A stretch of 64,000 nt of DNA from Gemmatirosa kalamazoonensis (GCF_000522985.1 NZ_CP007129.1:372001-436000); one strand, 5' to 3'. Shown: positions 17,423 to 27,026, numbered from the stretch's first letter. Notes: generated by a model not told the origin, from the sequence alone. Made by a program: numbers and translations.

Positions 17423-17732
17423 GGGATCGTTGGTTGTCGTTCGTGCTCACGCGGAGGCGCGGAGAACGCGGCGGGCGCTGGCGCTGCATACTTGAACCGC
17501 AGAGGGCCGCAGAGGGCCGCAGAGGACTGCCCTTTTGACTTGAACCACAGAGGACACGGAGGACACGGAGGAAATCAACTGCTTCGCTTGAAGGGTTGTC
17601 CTCTGTGTCCTCCGTGTCCTCCGTGGTTAGAAAAGCAGTTGTCGTTCTCTGCGGCCCTCTGCGGCCCTCTGCGGTCAATAAAGGGTGTTCCCCACATCTC
17701 CGCGCGAGACAGTCGAGTCAATCGGAGGATGG
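17423..17732. repeat. Intergenic region with nested inverted repeat, copy B (17494-17676)
   Basis: This gene-free stretch of 310 bp holds a second copy of the element seen at 9531. The outer arms lie at 17494-17525 (GCAGAGGGCC units) and 17645-17676 (CTCTGCGGCC units). The inner arms lie at 17541-17573 (GGACACGGA units) and 17598-17629 (TCCTCCGTG units). A lone unit of the third element type (CACGCGGAGGCGCGGAG) sits near 17450. The downstream part carries the ribosome site of the GH3 gene (ATCGGAGG). Confidence 0.88.
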
Positions 17733-19718
17733 ATGCTCTTCTCACGACGCTTCATGGCCGCCGCCGTCATCGCGGTCGCGCCGCTTGGCACCGGTGCGCA
17801 ACCCGCGCAGCCCGTGCTCGGATCACGCTCGGCGCCGATCCTCACGATCGGCGGGCTCCGCTTCCGCGACCTGAATCGCAACGGCGCGCTCGACCCGTAC
17901 GAGGACTGGCGGCTCACGCCCGCGGCGCGCGCGCGGGACCTCGTCGCCCGCATGACGCTCGAGGAGAAGGCGGGGACGATGATGCACGGCACCGCGCGCA
18001 GCGGCGGCCCAGGAGGCGCGTCCGGCGCGGGCACGGGCTACGACACCGCCGCCACGCGCGCGCTCATCGACGGCGCGAAGGTCACCAGCATGATCACGCG
18101 ACTCGGCGGCGCGCCGGCGACGCTCGCGGCGCAGAACGATCTGCTGCAGGAGATCGCCGAGTCGACGCGGTTGGGCGTGCCGCTCACCATCAGCACCGAC
18201 CCGCGGCACCACTTCCAGTACGTGCTCGGCGCGAGCGTCACCGCCGGACAGTTCTCGCAGTGGCCCGAGCCGTTGGGGCTCGCCGCGATCGGCGACTCGG
18301 CGCTCGTGCATCGGTTCGGCGACATCGCGCGGCAGGAGTACCGCGCCGTCGGGATCCACATGGCGCTGTCGCCGCAGGCCGACCTCTCCACCGAGCCACG
18401 CTGGAGCCGCATCAACGGCACGTTCGGCGAGGACGCCGCGCTCGCCGAGCGGCTCGTGCGCGCGTACGTCGAGGGGTTCCAGCACGGGGGCGCGGGCGTC
18501 GACAGCGTCGGCGTCGCCACCGTCGTGAAGCACTGGGTGGGCTACGGCGCGCAGAAGGAGGGGCTCGACAGCCACTCGTACTACGGCCGCTACGCCGAGA
18601 TGTCGCCGTCGGCGCTGGAGTACCACATCCGGCCGTTCCTCGGCGCGTTCGCCGCGCACGTCGCCGGCGTGATGCCGACGTACTCCATCCTCGAGGGCGC
18701 CGCGTGGAACGGCAAGCCGCTCGAGCAGGTGGGCGCCGGGTTCAACGCGCAGCTCCTCACCGACGCGCTGCGCGGCCGCTACGGCTTCCGCGGCCTCGTC
18801 ATCACCGACTGGGGCGTCACGAACGACTGCTCGGCGCGGTGCCGCGAGGGGGTGCCTAACGGCGAGCGGCCGTCGTTCGCCGACGTCGCGATGCCGTGGG
18901 GCGTCGAGGCGCTGCCGATGCGCGAGCGGTTCGTGAAGGCGGTGCGCGCGGGCGTCGACCAGTTCGGCGGGACCGAGCGCGCCGACGCGCTCGCGGCGGC
19001 GGTGCGCGCGGGCGAGCTGCCGGAGGCGCGCCTGGACACATCGGCGGCGCGGGTGCTGGAGCAGAAGTTCGCGTTAGGCCTGTTCGAGAACCCGTACGTG
19101 GACCCGGACGCCGCCACGCGGCGCGTCGGCACCGACGACTTCCGCGAGGCCGGGCTCGACGCGCAGCGCCACGCGCTCGTGCTGCTCGAGAACAAGCGCG
19201 GGATCCTTCCGCTGCGGCCGGACCCGCGGAGGCGGATGCTGCGCGTCTACGTGCGCGGGCTGTCGCCGGAGGTGGTGGCGCGCGAGGGATGGGAGGTGGT
19301 CCCGGATCCGGCGATGGCCGACATCGCGATCGTGCGGCTGTCGGCGCCGTTCGAGCGGCTGCACCCGGGCTACGTGTTCGGCGCGATGCAGCACGAGGGC
19401 AGCCTGGAGTTCCGTCCGGGCGACGCCGACTACGAGGCGTTCCGGCGCGCGAGCGCCGTGGTGCCGACGATCGTCACCGTGTACCTCGACCGGCCGGCGA
19501 TCCTCGAGCCGGTCAGGGTGCGCGCGCGCGCACTGCTCGCGAACTTCGGCGTGAGCGACGCCGCGCTGCTCGACGTGCTCACCGGGCGCGCGCGGCCCGA
19601 GGGCAAGCTGCCGTTCGAGCTGCCGTCGTCGATGAACGCGGTGCGCGCGCAGCGCTCGGACCTGCCGCACGACAGCGCGAAGCCGCTGTACCCGATCGGG
19701 TACGGACGCCGCTACTGA
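17733..19718 (+). CDS. Glycoside hydrolase family 3 (beta-glucosidase-like)
   Basis: 661-residue secreted GH3 enzyme. The signal peptide is MLFSRRFMAAAVIAVAPLGT, cut near GAQ. A Ca-binding-like loop (DLNRNGALDPYEDW, residues 46-59) precedes the TIM-barrel domain. The barrel has DPRHHF, VKHWVGYG and the nucleophile Asp359 in GLVITDWGV. The alpha/beta-sandwich second domain follows (ALVLLENKRGILPL) and ends GKLPFELPSS, then YPIGYGRRY. There is no fibronectin-type third domain, so it is shorter than BglX. It probably acts on plant or microbial beta-glucosides in the periplasm. Its stop overlaps the stop of the opposing kinase gene by 7 bases. Confidence 0.92.
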   Translation: MLFSRRFMAAAVIAVAPLGTGAQPAQPVLGSRSAPILTIGGLRFRDLNRNGALDPYEDWRLTPAARARDLVARMTLEEKAGTMMHGTARSGGPGGASGAGTGYDTAATRALIDGAKVTSMITRLGGAPATLAAQNDLLQEIAESTRLGVPLTISTDPRHHFQYVLGASVTAGQFSQWPEPLGLAAIGDSALVHRFGDIARQEYRAVGIHMALSPQADLSTEPRWSRINGTFGEDAALAERLVRAYVEGFQHGGAGVDSVGVATVVKHWVGYGAQKEGLDSHSYYGRYAEMSPSALEYHIRPFLGAFAAHVAGVMPTYSILEGAAWNGKPLEQVGAGFNAQLLTDALRGRYGFRGLVITDWGVTNDCSARCREGVPNGERPSFADVAMPWGVEALPMRERFVKAVRAGVDQFGGTERADALAAAVRAGELPEARLDTSAARVLEQKFALGLFENPYVDPDAATRRVGTDDFREAGLDAQRHALVLLENKRGILPLRPDPRRRMLRVYVRGLSPEVVAREGWEVVPDPAMADIAIVRLSAPFERLHPGYVFGAMQHEGSLEFRPGDADYEAFRRASAVVPTIVTVYLDRPAILEPVRVRARALLANFGVSDAALLDVLTGRARPEGKLPFELPSSMNAVRAQRSDLPHDSAKPLYPIGYGRRY

Positions 19719-21115
19719 TCGGGGCCGGCGGCAGGGGCGCTGCGGCCGGCGCGGCCGCGTGGGAGCGTGAGCGTGAACACGCTGCCGACGCCGAGCGTGC
19801 TCTCCACCGTGATGTCGCCGCCCATGCGACGCGCGAGGTCGCGGCTCGTCGCCAGCCCCAGGCCGACGCCGTCGGTGTACGACGCGCCCGACCCCACGCG
19901 CACGAACGGCTGGAAGATCGCCTCGTGCTGCGAGGCGAGGATGCCGCATCCGGTGTCGCACACGCGCACGTGCACGGCGGGCCCGCCCCCCGCCGCGTCC
20001 ACGGTCACGGTGCCCGCGCGCGGCGAGAACTTGATCGCGTTGCCGACGAGGTTCACGAGGATCTGCAGCACGCGCTCGGCGTCGGCGTACACGACGAGCG
20101 GACCCGTCCCGTCGTCGTCGTGCGCGTGCGCGTCGGCGCCGCCGATGCGGCAGTCGTAGCGCAGCGCCTTGCTCGCGACGTGCGGGGCGATGAGCATGCC
20201 GAGGATGTCGCACAGCGGATCCAGCCGCACGTCGGAGAGCGTGAGCGGCACGTCGGCCACCGCCTCGGCGCGCGCGGCATGCACGATGTCGGTGGTGAGC
20301 GCGAGCAGGACCGCCTGGGCGATGTCGATCCGCTCGAGCGCCTCGCGCTGCGCTTCGGTGATCGGGCCCATGACGCCGTCGGCGAGCAGCTCCACGTAGC
20401 CGGCGATGGCGGCGAGCGGCGCCCGGAGGTCGTGCGACGCGGCGGCGAGCACGCGCCCCTTCGCCGCGGTCGCCGCTTCGGCCGCCGCGCGCGCGGCCTG
20501 GGCCTCGGTGAGCGCCGTGTGCGCCGCGGCCTCGGCGGCCACGAGGTCGGTGATGTCGATGTTCGCGCCGACCCACTCGCACACCGCGCCGTCGGCGCCG
20601 CGCACGGGGACCATGCGCACGAGCGTGTGGCGCCACTCGTGCCCGCCCCCGCGGTCGGCGCGGCGGATGCGCGCCCGGTGCTCGTAGCGCGCCGCGCCGC
20701 GCCCGATGGCCTCGCGGCAGGTGCGGAGCGCCTCGGCGCGGTCGTCGGGGTGGATCGCGTCGGCCCAGCCATAGCCGTCGCGGCCGCGCGCGTCGGTGAA
20801 CGACTGCCCGGTGAACGCCTGCCACGCGGGCTGCGGCGCGACGATCCGGGCCTGCGCGTCGAGCACCCACGTCACGTGGCCGGCGACCTCGACGAGGGCA
20901 CGGAAGCGCGCCTCGCTCGTCTGCAGTCGGGCGGCGAACTCGGTCGTGGCGGCGCGGTCCGCGGCGCGGCTCTCCGTCAGCGCGCGGCTGTGCGCGACGG
21001 CGTCGGTGGCCCGGGCGATGTTCGTCCGCACCTCGTGCTGCACGCGCTCGAGGTCCGCCGGCCGGTCGGACGCGCGGCGGCGGGGCACGCTCTCGGACCC
21101 CTGTGACAGTTCCAT
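19712..21115 (-). CDS. PAS-domain sensor histidine kinase
   Basis: Soluble kinase of 467 residues from ATG 21115. An in-frame ATG at 21157 would add 14 residues, and neither has a strong ribosome site. After an N-terminal coiled-coil region comes one PAS domain (ARFRALVEVAGHVTWVLDAQ, then a PAC motif RMVPVRGADGAVCEWVGANI). A HisKA domain follows with His in LAAASHDLRAPLAAI, then HATPase_c with VGNAIKFSPR, DTGCGI and GVGLGLATSRDLA boxes. There is no membrane segment and no receiver. Acidic/His-rich residues (GADAHAHDDDGTG) sit within the ATPase lid region. It is an orphan kinase; no response regulator gene is adjacent. Confidence 0.9.
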   Translation of the reverse strand: MELSQGSESVPRRRASDRPADLERVQHEVRTNIARATDAVAHSRALTESRAADRAATTEFAARLQTSEARFRALVEVAGHVTWVLDAQARIVAPQPAWQAFTGQSFTDARGRDGYGWADAIHPDDRAEALRTCREAIGRGAARYEHRARIRRADRGGGHEWRHTLVRMVPVRGADGAVCEWVGANIDITDLVAAEAAAHTALTEAQAARAAAEAATAAKGRVLAAASHDLRAPLAAIAGYVELLADGVMGPITEAQREALERIDIAQAVLLALTTDIVHAARAEAVADVPLTLSDVRLDPLCDILGMLIAPHVASKALRYDCRIGGADAHAHDDDGTGPLVVYADAERVLQILVNLVGNAIKFSPRAGTVTVDAAGGGPAVHVRVCDTGCGILASQHEAIFQPFVRVGSGASYTDGVGLGLATSRDLARRMGGDITVESTLGVGSVFTLTLPRGRAGRSAPAAGPDQ

Positions 21116-21254
21116 GACTCGACCGGATCGGGCACCGTGGAACGACTGACCTACCATGCGCGTCCATCGGGAGTCCCGCAACGCTCGGCCGCTCCGTACC
21201 GTATCCTTTAGCTGCCGTCGATTCGTCGCGGCCCCGGATCGCCCTCCGTCGCAG

Positions 21255-23224
21255 ATGACCCGTCCCGCTCCCACGCCCGACCGCCAGCGCCTCGTGCGTC
21301 GCCTCGTCCACCGCCTGCTGCTGCTGCCGGTGGTGCTGCCGGCGGCCGCGACGGCGCTCGCCACGCCCGCGCTGGCGCAGAAGAAGCCGCCGATGGAGTT
21401 CACCCGGCAGGGGCTGCTCGTCCTGAACTTCACCCCGGGGCCGGGGGTGGACGTGAAGGTCGGCCGCAAGGCGGGCGACCGGGTGCGCGATCGGGCGGGG
21501 GACCTCGTGAACTCGCGCGAGGTGGACGTCGTCTCCGCGGCGCGAGCGCGCGAGCGGCTCGAGCGCGACGGCTTCCCGTCGGACATCGGCCTCGAGCCGG
21601 CGGTGTTCAACCAGGTGTCGCGCGCGCTCCGCGCCGACGAGTACGTGATGGGCACCGTGACCCGGCGCGGCGACGCGTACCGGATCGACGGCGAGCTGCG
21701 GCTCGTGCGCAGCGCCGGGACCAGGCAGCCGCTGGAGCCCGGCGTGAACGCCGACCTCGATCTCGCCGGCGACGTGGTCGCGAGGTCGCTCGTCGCCATG
21801 CGCGCGCAGCTCGTCCACGAGCGGCGGTGCATGAACGCGCTGCGCGAGGGGCGCGGCGCGCAGGCCCTCGACGCGGCGAAGCAGGGGATCACCGCGGTGC
21901 CGCGCGGCGCGTTCGTGCGCGCGTGCGAGGTCGGGGCGCTCATCGCCACGAGCGCGCCGGCGGCGCGCGTGCTCGCGGCCGCGGAGTCGCTGCTCGCCAT
22001 CGACTCGACGAGCCGCGAGGGGCTCGACGGGGCCGGCCGCGCGCTGAACGCGCTGCAGCGGCGCGACGCCGCGGGCACGATGTGGCTGCGGCTCGCCGCC
22101 ACCGACACGGAGAGCGTGGACCTCACGCTGCGCGCCGCCGGCGGGCTGCTGGAGGGCGGCAACGCGAAGCGCGCGCTGCCGCTGCTGAAGAAGGCGATCG
22201 AGCTGCACCCCGAGGACGTCACGCTGGTGCGCCTGGAGTGGCAGGCGGCGTTCAACGCGAAGGAATGGGCGCTCGCGGCGGAGGTCGGCGACTCGCTCCT
22301 CACGCGCGACGAGCCGTCGGCGTCGGACACGACGTTCCGGCTGCGGCACGCCGCGGCGCACCGCGCGGCGGGGCACACGCTGAAGGCGATGGAGCTGGCC
22401 GCGCGCGGCGTGCAGCAGTTCCCGAAGCACGCGCCGCTCTACGTGCTGTACACGGAGCTCGTGCAGGCCGAGCGCGACTCGGTCGTGCCGCGCGGGCTCG
22501 CCACGTTCCCGAAGAGCGCCGAGCTGCACGCGCTCGCAGCGAAGGATCTGAAGACGCGCGGCAAGGCGGAGGAGGCGCTCGCCGCCATGCAGCAGGCCGT
22601 GGCGCTCGACTCCACGCTGCCGCAGGGCGTGCTCGCGATCGCGCAGGCGGAGTTCGACCTCGGACGGCCGGACAGCGCGTTCCTGTCGCTGTCGCGCGCG
22701 CTGAAGCGCGGCGAGGACACGGCGGCGGTCGCGCAGTTCGCGCTCGCGAAAGGGAACGTGCTGCTGCGCGCCGCCGGCCAGACGCAGGTGCGCGACGACT
22801 ACGCGCGCGCGCGCTCCGCTTCTTCGCGCTCGCCGACTCGGCCCGCTCGACGCCGCAGTCGAAGTTCCTGCTCGGCACCGCGGCGCTGAACGTGTCGAAG
22901 GCCGCGCTCACCGAGGCGCCGAAGCTCACCGACAAGCCGGCGAGCTGCACGCTCGCGCGGCTCGGCGGCGAGACGCTCGCGGCGGCGCGCGCGGGGCTCG
23001 AGGCGGGACAGATGGTCGCCCCCGAAGTGGCGAAGCAGTACCTCGACTACGTGGGCCAGCTCGCGCCGTTCGCCGAGAAGCAGCTCACCGTGTACTGCGA
23101 CGGCACGCCCGCCGCGGTGGGCGGCAACGGCTCGGCCACGCCCGCGCCGCGCGACACGCTGCCGGCCGCCGCCGCCGCACCGACGCCGACCGCGACGACG
23201 ACGCCGGCGACGAAGGTGCCGTGA
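21255..23224 (+). CDS. Secreted TPR-repeat protein, frame disrupted at a CG tract
   Basis: Protein of about 655 residues with a long signal peptide ending TPALAQ, from ATG 21255. An N-terminal alpha/beta domain (FTRQGLLVLNFTPGPGVDVK onward) resembles the FlgT/TolB-N-like stress proteins. A long array of TPR-like helices follows (ALPLLKKAIELHPEDVTLVR; EEALAAMQQAVALDSTLPQG) and a Pro/Thr/Ala-rich C-terminus. Reading is open to about 22812 in one frame and continues from there to 23224 in another. The tract at 22802-22812 is (CG)5C, and removing one CG restores one frame (YARALRFFALADSAR). The stop overlaps the GTG of the next gene. It is either a sequencing error or a switchable gene. Confidence 0.75.
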
Positions 23225-24054
23225 GGCGCCGCGCGGCGCTCGCGTTAGGCGCGGCGCTCGTCGCGTCGTGCCGCGGTCCGCACCCGGCGGCACCGGTCTA
23301 CGACGTCGACGCGGTGCGCTACGCGACCATCGTCGGATTCCCGGCGCGCGCGCTCGTCGCCGGCGCCGACTCCGCGCGGCGGCAGGACATCGCGATGATG
23401 GTGTGGCTGCTCCGCGCGCCCGGACGCACGGTGCTCGTCGACGCCGGGTTCCACCGCGACAAGTTCGTGCGCCAGTGGAAGCCCGCGGACTACCGCACAC
23501 CCGCCACCGCGCTCGCCGCGCTCGGCGTCGACTCGGCCGCGGTGACCGACGTCGTGCTGTCGCACGTGCACTGGGACCACGCCGACGGGCTCGATCTCTT
23601 CCCGAACGCGCGCGTCTGGATCCAGCGTGCGGAGTACGAGTACTACGTCGCCCCCGACGGCACGCCCGCGCACCCGGGGATCGACGCCGACGACGCGGCG
23701 ATGCTGCACGCGCTGCGCGGCGCCGGGCGCGTGATGCTCGTCGACGGCGACGCGCGCGAGATCCTGCCGGGGATCGCGGTCTACACCGGCGGGCGTCACA
23801 CGTACGCGTCGCAGTACGCGACGGTGCGCACGCACGCCGGGACGGCGGTGATCGCGTCGGACAACTGCTACCTCTACGAGAACCTCGACCGCCGCCGGCC
23901 GATCGCGCAGACGTTCGACTCGCTGTCGAACCTCGCGGCGCAGGACCGCATGAAGACGCTCGCGAGCTCGGCGCGGCTCATCGTGCCGGGACACGATCCG
24001 GCGGTGTTCGCGCGATTTCCCTCGCCGGGGAACGGAGTGGCGCGGATCAGGTGA
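23221..24054 (+). CDS. Metallo-beta-lactamase-fold hydrolase, probable lipoprotein
   Basis: 277-residue MBL-fold protein. It has a short signal sequence with a lipobox (LVASC, Cys17). Zinc ligands are in VLSHVHWDHADG, His in GGRHTYASQY, Asp in IASDNCYLYE and His in LIVPGHDPAVF, so both zinc sites can form. The pattern resembles N-acyl homoserine lactonase-like (AiiA/AttM) enzymes, but the family is broad and the substrate is not certain. It starts at GTG overlapping the stop of the TPR gene, so it is co-translated with it. Probably anchored in a membrane, facing the periplasm. Confidence 0.88.
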   Translation: MRRRAALALGAALVASCRGPHPAAPVYDVDAVRYATIVGFPARALVAGADSARRQDIAMMVWLLRAPGRTVLVDAGFHRDKFVRQWKPADYRTPATALAALGVDSAAVTDVVLSHVHWDHADGLDLFPNARVWIQRAEYEYYVAPDGTPAHPGIDADDAAMLHALRGAGRVMLVDGDAREILPGIAVYTGGRHTYASQYATVRTHAGTAVIASDNCYLYENLDRRRPIAQTFDSLSNLAAQDRMKTLASSARLIVPGHDPAVFARFPSPGNGVARIR

Positions 24055-24069
24055 GGTTCGTGAGCCCAC

Positions 24070-24786
24070 TCAGCCGCCGAGCCGCTTCAGGAACTCCTCG
24101 CGGTAGCTCGGCCCCACGGTCACCCGCGTCCCGTCCGCGAGAATCAGCAGCTGCTCGCCGCGGAACCACGGCTGGATCTCGCGCACGCGCGACAGGTTGA
24201 CCACGGCCGAGCGATGCACGCGCGCGAAGCGCGACGGGTCGAGGCGCGCGGCGAGCCCGCCGAGGGTGCTGCGCATCGTGCACGTGCGCCGGCCCGCGTG
24301 CACGGCGACGTAGTTGTCGCGCGCCTCGAGCCAGTCCACCTCGTCGAGATCGAGCACCACGGTGCGCTCGCCGGCGCGCGCCACGAGGCGGCGGAGGAAC
24401 GGCTCGGCCGGTGCGAGCGCGGCGGCGCGGCGCGCGTGCACGCGCGCGACCGCCTCGGCCAGCTCGGTCGGGCTCACCGGCTTCACGAGGTAGTCCACCG
24501 CGCCGCTGCGCAGCGCGGCGATCGCGTGGGCGTCGTACGCCGTCACGAAGACGATCGGTGGCGCGTCGGCGCCGAGCGCGCTCGCGACGCCGAGGCCGTC
24601 GAGCCGCGGCATCTGCACGTCGAGGAAGAGGACGTCGGGGGCGAGCGCGCGCACGGCGCGGATCGTCTCGTCCCCCGCCGCGCACTCCCCGACGATCTCC
24701 ACGCCAGGGACTGCAGCGAGCAGGCGGCGGAGCTGCTGCCGCGCGAGCGGCTCGTCATCGGCGACGACGGCGCGGAGCGCGGTCAC
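24070..24786 (-). CDS. LytTR-family response regulator
   Basis: 238-residue regulator from GTG 24786. Receiver: VVADDEP acidic pair, phospho-acceptor Asp in VLFLDVQMPR, Lys in YLVKPVS. LytTR DNA-binding domain: VDWLEARDNYVAVHAG, FARVHRSAVVNLSRV and IQPWFRGEQLLILADGT. As the sequence stands, the reading frame runs straight in from the kinase upstream, giving one 600-residue protein. I take this as a result of one extra CG unit at 24829-24839 in the kinase gene. The next gene converges from the other side 15 bases away. Confidence 0.85.
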   Translation of the reverse strand: MTALRAVVADDEPLARQQLRRLLAAVPGVEIVGECAAGDETIRAVRALAPDVLFLDVQMPRLDGLGVASALGADAPPIVFVTAYDAHAIAALRSGAVDYLVKPVSPTELAEAVARVHARRAAALAPAEPFLRRLVARAGERTVVLDLDEVDWLEARDNYVAVHAGRRTCTMRSTLGGLAARLDPSRFARVHRSAVVNLSRVREIQPWFRGEQLLILADGTRVTVGPSYREEFLKRLGG

Positions 24787-24793
24787 GGCACTC

Positions 24794-25860
24794 TCATGTC
24801 GGATACGCGCGCGGCAGCGTGAGCACGACGCGCGCGCGCCGCGCGGCGTGTTGGGCAGGCAGGCGAGCGTGTGGTCGTCGCCGTAGAGCGAGGCGAGCCG
24901 CGCGCGCACGTTAGGCAGGCCGAGCCCGGCGCCCGCGCCCTCCGCGGCGCCGAAGCCGACGCCGTCGTCGCTCACCGAGAGCCGCAGCGCGCCGCCGGCG
25001 ACCGCCGCCTCCACGCGCACCGCGCCCTCGCCCCGCGCGCCGACGGAGTACTTGATCGCGTTCTCCACGAGCGGCTGCAGGATGAGCGGCGGCACGAGCG
25101 CGCCGCGCGCCGCCGGCTCGGCGTCGAGCGTCACGGCGAGCGTCGGGAAGCGCACGCGCTGGATCGCGACGTAGCGCTCGAGCGTCGCCAGCTCGTCGTC
25201 GAGCGTGGTGACCGTCCCCCGCAAGCCGGTGAGCGAGCGGCGCAGAAGCTCCGACAGGCTGCGCACCATGCGCGCGGCCGCCCGCGGGTCGCTCTCGATC
25301 AGCTCCACCGTGGCGTTCAGCGCGTTGAACAGGAAGTGCGGCTGGAGCTGCGCGGTGAGCAGCCCGAGCTCGGCGCGCGCACCGCGCGCGTCGGATTCGG
25401 CGCGGGCGAGCGCGTGGCGCTGCGCCTGCACCGCGGCGACGAGCGCGACGTAGACGAGCAGGTTCACCACGAACGCTCCCGCGACGCGCTCGCGGAACAC
25501 GTCGCGCAGCGCGGCCGCCGACGGCGCGTAGTAGAACAGCGGGTACACCGCCGCCACGAGCAGGCTGTGCGCGACGCTCACCGCCGCGCCGGCCGCGGCG
25601 TGCACCGTCAGGCCGCGGGCGAGCGCGCCGCGACGCAGCGGGACGCGCCGCGCCAGCTGCACGACGATCGGCGCGAGCGCGGCCCACGCGAGCCAGCTCA
25701 CCGTCTGCCGCAGGAGCAGCGAGCGCCAGCCGCGCGTGCCGCCGTACCACCGCACGGCGAACAGCTCGTGCGCGGTGAACAGCGCGACGACGAGCGTCCA
25801 TGCGGCGGCCCACGCGAGCGCGCGGCGGCGCGCCGACGGCGCGGGAAGGAGTGACGTCAT
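24794..25860 (-). CDS. LytS/YehU-type sensor histidine kinase, frame disrupted near its end
   Basis: Membrane kinase of about 355 residues starting MTSLLPAPSARRRAL. Four or five hydrophobic segments (residues about 20-140) are followed by a coiled-coil and His in TAQLQPHFLFNALNA, then PLVENAIKYSV and GLGLPNVRARLASLYG ATPase boxes. The sister kinase ends soon after this point. Here the literal frame goes through a (CG)5C tract (24829-24839) and continues into the regulator. Removing one CG gives GARVVLTLPRAYPT and a stop at 24796-24794, 7 bases before the regulator GTG. That matches normal kinase length, so the fused reading is probably not real. Divergent from the YceI-like gene across 136 bp. 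Confidence 0.8.
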
Positions 25861-25996
25861 CGCGGCTAGCGTACGTGTCGCCACCGCCGACGGCAAGCAT
25901 CGCGCGCTCGCCCCACGACGCGCGCCTTCGCCCCTGCACGTGCGCCCTTCGCCCCCGCGCCGTGGCGCCGCCGCGCGCCGTGCCTACCGTGGCCGC

Positions 25997-27000
25997 ATGC
26001 GCACCACACTCCGAGTACTGGCCGCGCTCCTCGTCGCGCCGCCGCTCGACGCGCGGCTCGACGCGCAGAGCGACCTACCCGCGCGCTACGGCATCGACGC
26101 CGCGCACTCCAGCGTCGGCTTCTCGATCGGGTTCATGGGGATGTCCACCGTGCACGGCGCGTTCACGTCGTACGACGGGACGATCCTGTACGACGAGCGC
26201 GACCCGACACGCTCGTCAGTGAGCGTCGCGATCGACGTGGCGAGCATCAGCACGAACTCGCGCGATCGCGACCGGCACCTGCGCAGCCCCGACTTCTTCG
26301 ACGCCGCGCGCTACCCCCGCATCACGTTCCGCTCCACGAGCGTCGCGCGCGCGCGCCGCGCGGCTTCGTGCTGCGCGGCGTGCTCGCGATGCACGGCCAG
26401 CGCCGCGAGGTCGAGATCCCGTTCGAGCGGCTGAACGGTCCGATGCCCGACGCGTGGGGGAATCGACGCATGACGCTGCGCGGCACGCTCTCGGTGAGCC
26501 GCAAGGCGTGGGGGATCGAGGGCACGGCGTTCTGGAACTCGGAGTTCGATCCCGGCCGCATGGCGGTGAGCGACCGCGCCGACATCGAGCTGCTCGTCTC
26601 GGCCACGATCCCGAATGTCGACCGGTGGGCGCATCCGGTCGGCGACTCGCTCCTCGCGAGCGTCGAGCGCGACGGGGTGAACGAGGCCACCCGCCGCTTC
26701 CGCGCGGCGTATGCGGGCAGCACGCGCGCCGACTCGATCCCGGAGTTCGCGTTCGTCGACGCGGGGCAGAAGCTCGTCGCGCGCGGCCGCGCGGCGGACG
26801 CGATCGCGTTCTACCGCGCCGTGCTCGACGTGCGCCCCACGGCGACGACGACGCGCTTCCTGCTCGGCGAGGCATACCTCAGGTCGGGGCAGACCGCGGC
26901 GGCGCGCGAGGAGTTCGCGCGCGTGGTGCGCGAGGATCCGGATGCGACCGGGGCGGCGGAGTGGCTGCGCGTGCTCGACGAGCGAGCGGGCAGCGGCTAG
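25997..27000 (+). CDS. YceI-like domain protein with C-terminal TPR region, frame disrupted at a CG tract
   Basis: Signal peptide at 1-25, then a YceI-like lipocalin-fold domain: YGIDAAHSSVGFSIGFMGMS, DVASISTNSRDRDRHLRSPD, FFDAARYPRITFRSTSV. The frame breaks in a (CG)6C tract at 26344-26356. Removing one CG joins it to APRGFVLRGVLAMHGQRRE, the expected next YceI strand, and the gene runs to 27000. The C-terminal third carries a TPR-like pair (AIAFYRAVLDVRPTATTTRF; AAAREEFARVVREDP). YceI proteins are usually about 190 residues; this would be about 334. Family knowledge: YceI binds isoprenoid-type lipids in the periplasm. The TPR tail suggests a partner-binding function. Confidence 0.75.
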
Positions 27001-27026
27001 CCAACGGCGACCACCGGCTACGCCAC

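Noticed and set aside
23221-24054. Firm assignment as an N-acyl homoserine lactonase
   Set aside because: The metal motif is shared by many MBL-fold enzymes, and no quorum-sensing synthase or clear lactonase-specific residues are visible.
24070-25860. A real single-chain LytS-LytTR hybrid protein
   Set aside because: The junction sequence looks out of frame and removing one CG restores two normal-length genes with normal spacing. Kept only as a point to verify.
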